NCBI GenBank assembly: GCA_009926405.1
Contig: RFOZ01000015.1
Coordinates: forward strand, 1-22,561
Reading direction: 5' to 3'
Origin: Cytophagia bacterium
GTDB lineage: Bacteria > Bacteroidota > Bacteroidia > UBA7662
DNA: 22,561 nt
Part shown: positions 16,775-22,561 of the stretch, one piece after another
How positions within the stretch are numbered: the first letter of the stretch is position 1
Layout of the letters: every line of letters begins with the position of its first letter
Program-made: the position numbers and the translations under genes
The notes under the pieces: model-generated
The model's input: only the letters and a program-made list of their open reading frames with translations
What the model was told of the DNA's origin: nothing
Databases searched by the model: none

Positions 16775-18214
16775 TTAATCCGTCTTTTGGACGTACCAGC
16801 GGTTTTGTTCTTTGCGCAGAATTCGAACGGGGGTTCCGGCTTCGATCCAGCCATCAACGGCATGGGCTTCTTCGATGTTTCCTTGGTAGAGAATCTTGCC
16901 GGCCGGTATGAGTCGGGTATGGGCGATGGCGTTTTGTTCAGCTGTTTTTAGGGGGGGTGAATCATCGGAAGCTTCAGGGCTTTTCAGAACCCATTTCCGT
17001 AGGGGGCCGTGACTAAACAGCCGTTCACCCCACAACAAAAAGGCGGTGCCCAAGGCCAAAAGGGGAACAAGGACGGCCAGTACAGCAGTCGCCAAGCCCA
17101 AACCACGGTTGGTTCCTTGCGGGCTGATTTCCAGGCCCTGGTTATCCAACATGGAGGCGACCAACGCCAGAAAAACCGCCGCAAGACCCAGGGCTCCGGC
17201 CCAGCCAGTCCCGGGCAAAACCCATATCTCCAGGGCCAGCAGCAGGAGCCCGGCCACAAACAACCAAATCTCGGCATAGGTTGCCAAACCCTCCAGGTAG
17301 AGGGGGGCGAAATAAAGGGCAGCGGCCAGGATCGAAACAACGATGGGGAGGCCAATGCCGGGGCTTTGGAGTTCCAAATACAAACCGCCCAGCATGAGCA
17401 AGATCAAGATGGATTGGACGGCCGGGTTGAGGAGAAATTGAAGGAAGCGGTCCATCAACCCTAATTTTTGTTGAACCAAGACGCTTTTGGAAACCCCCAC
17501 GCTTCGCAAAACCTGCTGGGCATCGGAGGCGGTACCGTCGCTCATTCCCAGCTTTTCGGCTTCGGAGGCCGTAAGGGTCAGGACCTTGCCGGAATCCACA
17601 ACGCCGGGGTAGCCGAGGTCCGGGTCGACCATGCATTCGGCCAAGCGTGGGTTTCGTTGCCGGGCCTGGGCCGTAGCACGCATGGTGGCCCTCATGTAGG
17701 ATTGGTATTTGTCGGGGACGACTTCGCCTTGTTGGTTGACCACGGTTGCTGCTCCCATACTGGCGCTGGGGTTCATGTAGATTCGGTTGGCGGAGAGGGC
17801 GATAAGGGCCCCTGCCGAAGCGGCGTTGTTATCAACCCAGACCACCACAGGAAGGGGGCTTTGAAGAAGGCGGGTCCGGATGCTGTCGGCGTAATCCACC
17901 CGGCCACCGTAGGTGTTCAAGCGAATTAACAGGAGATCGCTTCGGAGGCTAACCGCTTCTTTGAGGGCCAATTGAACCCTTCTCCACATCGGGGCGTCCA
18001 CGGGTTCCAGGAGATCCATTCGATAAACCCGGCAGGGTTCCTCGCTCTGAGCCCATAAGGGGGCCGAACCAGGTTTTTTTTGGACCGTCCCTGCTTTTGT
18101 TTCGGCTGCCGGTCCTGCGGTTGATTTTAGGACCCAAGGCCCCCAAAAAAGGGCCAAAACCATAAAAAATACGGCTGGACGGGCATGGAAAGGAAGGGGG
18201 ATTCGGATTTTCAT
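16775..18214 (-). CDS. nfeD: NfeD-family membrane-bound serine protease
   Basis: Long-form NfeD protein of 479 residues from the ATG at 18214. An N-terminal signal or anchor segment (about 14-29) leads to a ClpP/SppA-type protease domain. Ser133 in NNAASAGALIALSA and Lys169 in VPDKYQSYM fit the Ser-Lys dyad described for the archaeal homologue PH1510 (Ser97, Lys138). Five or six membrane segments follow (about 245-410), and a C-terminal NfeD OB-like domain ends with TPVRILRKEQNRWYVQ. In other bacteria such proteins act with stomatin-like partners in membrane quality control; no stomatin (SPFH) gene is seen here. The open frame extends 63 codons upstream, but only past the signal segment and into the CBS gene on the other strand, so it is not used. 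Confidence 0.9.
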   Translation of the reverse strand: MKIRIPLPFHARPAVFFMVLALFWGPWVLKSTAGPAAETKAGTVQKKPGSAPLWAQSEEPCRVYRMDLLEPVDAPMWRRVQLALKEAVSLRSDLLLIRLNTYGGRVDYADSIRTRLLQSPLPVVVWVDNNAASAGALIALSANRIYMNPSASMGAATVVNQQGEVVPDKYQSYMRATMRATAQARQRNPRLAECMVDPDLGYPGVVDSGKVLTLTASEAEKLGMSDGTASDAQQVLRSVGVSKSVLVQQKLGLMDRFLQFLLNPAVQSILILLMLGGLYLELQSPGIGLPIVVSILAAALYFAPLYLEGLATYAEIWLFVAGLLLLALEIWVLPGTGWAGALGLAAVFLALVASMLDNQGLEISPQGTNRGLGLATAVLAVLVPLLALGTAFLLWGERLFSHGPLRKWVLKSPEASDDSPPLKTAEQNAIAHTRLIPAGKILYQGNIEEAHAVDGWIEAGTPVRILRKEQNRWYVQKTD

Positions 18215-18223
18215 ACAAAGAAT

Positions 18224-18231
18224 AAAAGTAC
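18224..18231 (-). promoter_or_regulatory. candidate -7 element of nfeD gene
   Basis: On the minus strand TACTTTTA (roughly 18231-18224) matches TAnnTTTG except for the last base. A TTG lies 17 bp upstream, inside the inverted repeat. It would give a leader of about 5-10 nt before the ATG at 18214. Confidence 0.35.
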
Positions 18232-18232
18232 G

Positions 18233-18253
18233 TTGTTGCAAGCCGTGCAACAA
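18233..18253. promoter_or_regulatory. 8-bp inverted repeat, candidate shared operator
   Basis: TTGTTGCA (18233-18240) and TGCAACAA (18246-18253) are perfect inverted copies separated by AGCCG, giving a 21-bp dyad in the 69-bp gap between the divergent nfeD and CBS genes. A further half-site GTTGCA follows at 18257-18262. The dyad overlaps or abuts the upstream part of both predicted promoters, so one regulator bound here could affect both genes. The regulator is not known. Confidence 0.5.
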
Positions 18254-18271
18254 GTCGTTGCAGCCTTGTTC

Positions 18272-18279
18272 TAATTTTG
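18272..18279 (+). promoter_or_regulatory. -7 promoter element of CBS gene
   Basis: TAATTTTG is an exact TAnnTTTG match and is followed by GGCT and then the ATG at 18284. The predicted transcription start falls on or next to the start codon. No TTTG is seen at the -33 distance; that region is occupied by the inverted repeat. Confidence 0.55.
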
Positions 18280-18283
18280 GGCT

Positions 18284-19645
18284 ATGTGGTTCGAAAATAT
18301 TTTGCAAACCATCGGGCATACACCGATGGTCCGGATCAACCGCCTTTGTTCCGGATTGCCGGCCACTGTATTGGCCAAGGTTGAAACATTTAACCCCGGA
18401 CATTCCACCAAGGATCGAATGGCACTCAAGATGATTGAGGATGCCGAGGCGGCTGGTTTGCTCAAGCCAGGGTACACCATCATCGAAGGAACATCGGGCA
18501 ATACGGGTATGGGTTTAGCGATGGCTGCAGTGGTCAAAGGATACAAATGCATTTTTACGACCACGGACAAACAATCCCGCGAGAAAGTGGATGCCCTGAG
18601 GGCATTGGGCGCTGAGGTTGTCGTTTGCCCTACCAATGTGGACCCGGAAGACCCTCGTTCGTATTACAGTGTTTCGTCCCGTTTGGCTCTGGAAACCCCC
18701 AACGCCTGGAAGGCCAATCAATACGACAATTTATCGAACCGCCAGGCTCATTTTGAACAAACGGGTCCTGAAATTTGGGAACAAACCGAAGGCCGTATAA
18801 CGCATCTGGTGGTTGGAGTTGGTACGGGTGGAACCATTTCGGGTACGGCCCGCTATCTTAAATCCAAGAATCCCAACATCAAGGTATGGGGCATTGATAC
18901 CTACGGTTCTGTTTTCAAAAAATACAAGGAAACCGGGGTTTTTGACAAACAAGAGATCTACCCTTATGTAACCGAGGGAATTGGCGAAGACTTTTTGCCG
19001 GCCAACGTGGACTTTTCGTTGATTGATCATTTTGAGAAGGTCACGGACCGGGATGCGGCCCTTATGACCCGTCGAATCGCCAGGGAGGAAGGGATTTTTG
19101 CTGGGAATTCAGCCGGGGCTGCCATGGCGGGGCTCTTGCAGCTGGGGGAACGGTTGACCGCCACGGATGTGGTCGTTGTCATTTTTCACGATCACGGTAC
19201 CCGCTACCTGAACAAGATGTTCAACGATGCGTGGATGCGGGAGCGGGGTTACTTGAGCGATACAGCGGATGATGCCGCCGGGTTGGTCCTGAGGCGAGGT
19301 CAACAGCCCTTGGTCAAGGTGGGTCATTGGGAAACCGTGGGGGAGGCGGTTGCCAAAATGCGCAAGCACCAAATTTCTCAATTGCCTGTACAGGATGCGG
19401 AGGGCCATTGGGTCGGGTCCTTATCGGAGCGAAAATTGTTACAAAAGCTTTTATCCCATCCCGATTTATCCGCCGATCAGGTCGGCCCTCATATGGAGCC
19501 TCCATTTCCTCAAGTGGAGTCCAGCACCAAAGTCCAACGCCTGGTCCCTCTCATTCGTCCTGATGCAGAGGCTATTATGGTTCACATGCCCGATTCTTCC
19601 TGGCATATTTTAACGCAACATGATTTGTTATCGGCCTTTCTATAG
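18284..19645 (+). CDS. cbs: cystathionine beta-synthase
   Basis: PLP enzyme of the cysteine synthase family, 453 residues. It is predicted to condense serine and homocysteine to cystathionine, the first step from methionine to cysteine. The PLP Lys is K43 in FNPGHSTKDRMALKMIEDAE, a block close to that of eukaryotic CBS (GGSVKDR). The substrate loop EGTSGNTGMGLA lies near 77-88, the phosphate cup GVGTGGTISG near 185-194, and FAGNSAGAA near 274. A C-terminal pair of CBS domains (about 335-453) separates it from plain cysteine synthases CysK and CysM; such domains usually sense adenosyl ligands, but the N-terminal heme-binding region of mammalian CBS is absent. It is divergent from nfeD, with an inverted repeat between them. 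A cysteine synthase role cannot be fully excluded. Confidence 0.9.
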   Translation: MWFENILQTIGHTPMVRINRLCSGLPATVLAKVETFNPGHSTKDRMALKMIEDAEAAGLLKPGYTIIEGTSGNTGMGLAMAAVVKGYKCIFTTTDKQSREKVDALRALGAEVVVCPTNVDPEDPRSYYSVSSRLALETPNAWKANQYDNLSNRQAHFEQTGPEIWEQTEGRITHLVVGVGTGGTISGTARYLKSKNPNIKVWGIDTYGSVFKKYKETGVFDKQEIYPYVTEGIGEDFLPANVDFSLIDHFEKVTDRDAALMTRRIAREEGIFAGNSAGAAMAGLLQLGERLTATDVVVVIFHDHGTRYLNKMFNDAWMRERGYLSDTADDAAGLVLRRGQQPLVKVGHWETVGEAVAKMRKHQISQLPVQDAEGHWVGSLSERKLLQKLLSHPDLSADQVGPHMEPPFPQVESSTKVQRLVPLIRPDAEAIMVHMPDSSWHILTQHDLLSAFL

Positions 19646-19720
19646 AAGGTCGGTAATTCCTCATAAAAGGGTCTAGGCAAAAACTTTCAGCCGTTAGTTA
19701 TACCGTAATAAGAATGATTT

Positions 19721-21478
19721 ATGAAATTTGAAATGAACAAATATTTATCCTTTGGGTCGTTTCCGTTTTTTCGACGGTCAAGTACCTGGTCCTTCGTGGT
19801 TCTTTTGGTCAGTTGGCAACCCCTTGCAGGCCAGGTTTTGCGTGCCGAGGAAACCAAAATAATCCGCCTGGAGAATGTTCAATTGTTTCGTTCCGGTGCT
19901 GTTCTGCGTTACGGTGTTTCTGGGAAAATAGCAGGGGTAACCCAGCGTTGGGTTTTGGGAGGCTGGGCCACTGCGATCGATCCAACCACCTTACGCATAA
20001 AATCCAGCCCCGGAATGCGCATGACCGATTACCGTTGGGAAACCTTGCCGGTTCCGGAATCGTGGAAAGACAGTTTGCGTTTGGCCGAAAAAGCGACGGG
20101 GGCCATTCGTCGTTTGATGGAGGAGCAGCACGTTGAATTGGCTTCTTATACGGCCGAGGAGCAGTACTTGATGGCGCTGTTGGGTCGGAATCCTATCCAA
20201 AACAAAAGCGGATCGGTGAACGCATCCGCTAACGCCGGGGATGGTGGATCATCCCAGGAGTGGATGAAAGGTGCCGAGTCCTTTCGTTTGCGTATCGCTC
20301 AGGTGGGACGTGCCAAGTTAGGTAGCCAACGATCGATGGATTCGTTAACCCAACGTTCTGTTGAGTTGGAATCCAGGGTCGTTTTTTGGCGTAACAAAAT
20401 CCAAACCATGGATAAAGGGTTGGTTCTTCAATGGGAGGTTCAGGCAGGATTGGTAGGCAAAAATGGGCAGGTTGGATTTGAGGTCTTTTGCCCCCAAGCA
20501 GGATGGAACCCTGCGTACGAAATGGACGTGGATGTGAACAAGGCTCGGGTTGATTTGCGCTTGGGTGCCCGTGCCTTTCAACAAAGTGGGCAGGATTGGG
20601 AAGGAATCCCCGTCGAATTTTTGACTCATACCCCATCGGTCGGGCTTGAATTACCGGTTTTGACCCCTTGGTACCTGGATTATTATCGTTCCATGGTTGG
20701 TAGACCGGACCGCATAGAGACGATTGCCAGTAGCCAAGGCAAATCCAGGGCCCAAGCACCCCGTGCGGATGCCGAATCACCCGAAGCATCCACCCCTATG
20801 AGTTGGAACGAGTTGGAGGCCTCCGGCCTGCCGGTCGTTGAGCGTCGAATCCAAGGTTCGGCCTATGCCTACAAGCCGTCCAATCCCCTCCGATTGGCCT
20901 CTGGCACGGAGGTTTGGCAGCCTTTGGATGCCCGCCAATTGGAGGTTGAATTGTGGCGTTATGCAGCGCCCAGACTGCAGCCCAGGGTCTATTTGATGGG
21001 GGTGCTTCGGGATTCTTCGCTCCTGGATTGGGTGGATGGGCCGTGCATGATTTCGGTGGACGGAAACCGTGTGGGTGAACAAAACATCCGCTGGGCCCAT
21101 GCCGCCGATAGCGTTGCCTTGTCTTTGGGAACGGACGATTTGGTCCAGGTTCAGTACCAACCGGCAGCCATTTTCAAGAACCAGCGTTTTCGATTGGATC
21201 AGTGGGTGGTGCGACACTACGGTTACCGCATCGATTTGAGGAACGGTCGGCCTGGGTCTGTGCGCGTTCGGATAGAGGATCAGTACCCTGTTAGCCTCCA
21301 AAAAGACTTGGAGGTGCTGGATTTGACAGCCGAAGGTGCCCGTATGCCCAGTCCCCCCGAGACCCCTTTTCCGGGTCTGGTACGCTGGGAACTAAACCTT
21401 GAACCCCAGGGTCAACGCAGCTTGGAATGGGGCTTTCGCGTTAAACACCTGCGCAACAAGCCCATTAGGGGGTTGTAG
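19721..21478 (+). CDS. DUF4139/mucoidy-inhibitor-like exported protein
   Basis: Exported protein of 585 residues, function unknown. It begins with a basic segment (FFRRSS) and a hydrophobic signal peptide (FVVLLVSWQPLAGQ); an ATG 12 nt further in (19733) is an alternative start. The N-terminal part (about 45-115) resembles DUF4140 (LENVQLFRSGAVLRYGVSG), and a helical stretch follows. From about 240 the DUF4139 domain shows LQWEVQAGLVGKNGQVGFE, then AGWNPAYEMDVDV and ARAFQQSGQDWEGIPVEFLTHTPS, and ends VRWELNLEPQGQRSLEWGFRVKH. This architecture is called MuiA or mucoidy inhibitor A in databases, a name with little functional support. A Ser/Ala-rich linker near 340-365 interrupts the domain. It lies 75 bp after the CBS gene, with no clear promoter or terminator in that gap. 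Confidence 0.8.
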   Translation: MKFEMNKYLSFGSFPFFRRSSTWSFVVLLVSWQPLAGQVLRAEETKIIRLENVQLFRSGAVLRYGVSGKIAGVTQRWVLGGWATAIDPTTLRIKSSPGMRMTDYRWETLPVPESWKDSLRLAEKATGAIRRLMEEQHVELASYTAEEQYLMALLGRNPIQNKSGSVNASANAGDGGSSQEWMKGAESFRLRIAQVGRAKLGSQRSMDSLTQRSVELESRVVFWRNKIQTMDKGLVLQWEVQAGLVGKNGQVGFEVFCPQAGWNPAYEMDVDVNKARVDLRLGARAFQQSGQDWEGIPVEFLTHTPSVGLELPVLTPWYLDYYRSMVGRPDRIETIASSQGKSRAQAPRADAESPEASTPMSWNELEASGLPVVERRIQGSAYAYKPSNPLRLASGTEVWQPLDARQLEVELWRYAAPRLQPRVYLMGVLRDSSLLDWVDGPCMISVDGNRVGEQNIRWAHAADSVALSLGTDDLVQVQYQPAAIFKNQRFRLDQWVVRHYGYRIDLRNGRPGSVRVRIEDQYPVSLQKDLEVLDLTAEGARMPSPPETPFPGLVRWELNLEPQGQRSLEWGFRVKHLRNKPIRGL

Positions 21479-21498
21479 GGGTTTGGGCGTTTGAACCT

Positions 21499-21506
21499 TA
21501 CTTTTG
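21499..21506 (+). promoter_or_regulatory. -7 promoter element of pckA
   Basis: TACTTTTG matches TAnnTTTG exactly, 38 nt before the pckA ATG, predicting a leader of about 30 nt. A TTG at 21473-21475 lies 23 bp upstream, at the long end of the usual spacing. Confidence 0.5.
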
Positions 21507-21544
21507 AGCCCTCTATCATCGAATCAATCTATCCAATCTTTTTT

Positions 21545-22561
21545 ATGGAACACAAGGGACATCCACCGCTGAATCCACGTTGGGAACAAAGTGGCCTGGG
21601 GAGTGTAAAGAATGTATTTTGGAACCTGAGTCCTGCTGAACTGGTTGAGTCTGCTTTGGCTTCCGGGGAAGGTCAGCTCTGCGATAACGGAGCCTTGGCC
21701 TCCGATACCGGTGAATTTACGGGGCGTTCACCCAAGGACCGATTTGTGGTCAAGGATTCCCTGACCGAAAACGCCGTTTGGTGGGGGGATATCAACATTC
21801 CTTTTGCCGCAGATGATTTTGACGCACTTTACGACCGGGTCGCCGGATACTTGGAGGGCAAAACGGTCTACGCCAGGGATGCCTATGCCTGCGCTGACCC
21901 AAGCCATCGCCTAAATATTCGGGTCATCACCGAGTTGGCCTATTCCAATCTCTTTTGTTACAACCTTTTTTTGAGACCAACCGCAGAAGAGTTGGCCAAT
22001 GCCGGTGAACCCGAATGGACGATTTTGTGCGCTCCGGGATTCCGCGCAGTCCCCGAACGCGATAAAACCCGGCAACATAATTTTGCGATCCTTAATTTTA
22101 CCCGCAGGGTTATCCTGATTGGGGGCACCGGTTACACCGGAGAAATGAAGAAGGGCATTTTTGGTGTCCTAAACTTTGTGTTACCACACAACAAAAAAGT
22201 CTTGTCCATGCATTGTTCTGCTAACAGCGGGGCAAACGGCGATACGGCGTTGTTTTTTGGTCTTTCCGGTACCGGGAAGACCACCTTGTCAGCCGATCCT
22301 CAAAGACGCCTGATCGGGGACGATGAACACGGATGGAGCAATGAGTCCATCTTTAATTTTGAAGGAGGCTGTTACGCTAAATGCATTAATTTAACGCCGG
22401 AGCGTGAGCCCGAAATCTGGAAGGCTATCCGTTTTGGGTCTATCGTCGAAAACGTCGTTTTCAAAGAAGGGACCCGAGAAGTTGATTACGATAACGGTTC
22501 CAAAACCGAAAACACCCGTTGTGCCTATCCCATTCATTATATTGACAATGCGATGGTTCCG
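21545..22561 (+). CDS. pckA: phosphoenolpyruvate carboxykinase (ATP), 5' part
   Basis: Gluconeogenic enzyme converting oxaloacetate and ATP to phosphoenolpyruvate, CO2 and ADP. The first 339 codons are here; the gene runs off the window, and the family is usually about 530-540 residues, so roughly the last third is missing. The start MEHKGHPPLNPRW is followed by the substrate block DTGEFTGRSPKDRFVVKD, the MKKGIFGVLNFVLP block, the kinase-1 P-loop GLSGTGKTT (239-247, K245) and the kinase-2 motif LIGDDEHGW. These mark the ATP-type rather than the GTP-type enzyme. No frameshift is seen. It lies 66 bp after the DUF4139 gene and has its own predicted promoter and no Shine-Dalgarno sequence. Confidence 0.96.
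   Translation, partial: MEHKGHPPLNPRWEQSGLGSVKNVFWNLSPAELVESALASGEGQLCDNGALASDTGEFTGRSPKDRFVVKDSLTENAVWWGDINIPFAADDFDALYDRVAGYLEGKTVYARDAYACADPSHRLNIRVITELAYSNLFCYNLFLRPTAEELANAGEPEWTILCAPGFRAVPERDKTRQHNFAILNFTRRVILIGGTGYTGEMKKGIFGVLNFVLPHNKKVLSMHCSANSGANGDTALFFGLSGTGKTTLSADPQRRLIGDDEHGWSNESIFNFEGGCYAKCINLTPEREPEIWKAIRFGSIVENVVFKEGTREVDYDNGSKTENTRCAYPIHYIDNAMVP

Overview
The window is a stretch of core chromosome from a member of the phylum Bacteroidota. Genus and species cannot be set from it. Four things point to the phylum. The gene order rpmB-rpmG-DUF4295-ftsY, with a zinc-less bL33, is typical of the phylum. Bacteroidota-type -7 promoter elements (TAnnTTTG) lie upstream of several genes. 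Shine-Dalgarno sequences are almost absent. Several families are those common in the phylum: an ornithine aminotransferase very like the eukaryotic enzyme, BshC for bacillithiol, an OB-fold tRNA_anti-like protein and a small PSCyt-type lipoprotein. Base composition is moderate in GC, and GTG and TTG starts are frequent. I see no phage, IS element, CRISPR array, tRNA, rRNA or sign of horizontal transfer. Coding density is very high: the longest gap without a gene is about 170 bp (5720-5886).

Layout. (1) 1-4461, plus strand: a TPR lipoprotein, then the translation cluster thrS-infC-rpmI-rplT. (2) 4481-5719, minus strand: rocD, convergent with rplT. (3) 5760-6608, plus strand: rpmB-rpmG-DUF4295, with a promoter at the front and a strong intrinsic terminator at the end. 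(4) 6618-10598, plus strand: ftsY-rimO-bshC, tightly packed. (5) 10614-16702, minus strand: pyrG-yidC-glycosyltransferase form one operon, followed after a hairpin and a new promoter by a PSCyt-type lipoprotein, an OB-fold membrane-anchored protein and a YceI-like exported protein. (6) 16775-18214, minus strand: an NfeD/ClpP-class membrane protease, divergent from (7), plus strand: cystathionine beta-synthase, a DUF4139 protein and the first two thirds of pckA, which runs off the window.

How the genes fit together. Most serve translation and membrane protein biogenesis: ThrRS, IF3, bL35, bL20, bL28, bL33, the SRP receptor FtsY, uS12 methylthiotransferase RimO and insertase YidC. The rest serve central metabolism (OAT, CTP synthase, PEPCK), thiol and sulfur metabolism (BshC, CBS) and the envelope.

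I found no new multi-gene system. The signals worth a second look are in expression control. infC has the only strong Shine-Dalgarno sequence in the window (8 nt, AAGGAGGT) and no usable ATG, so it appears to start at ATT or ATC. Two genes (CBS and the PSCyt lipoprotein) have a perfect TAnnTTTG element exactly 4 nt before their ATG, which predicts leaderless mRNAs. A perfect 8-bp inverted repeat lies in the nfeD/CBS divergent gap. A two-part hairpin lies ahead of rpmI, and a strong terminator ends 9 nt before the ftsY start. The 52-residue DUF4295 protein, probably ribosomal, is easily missed.
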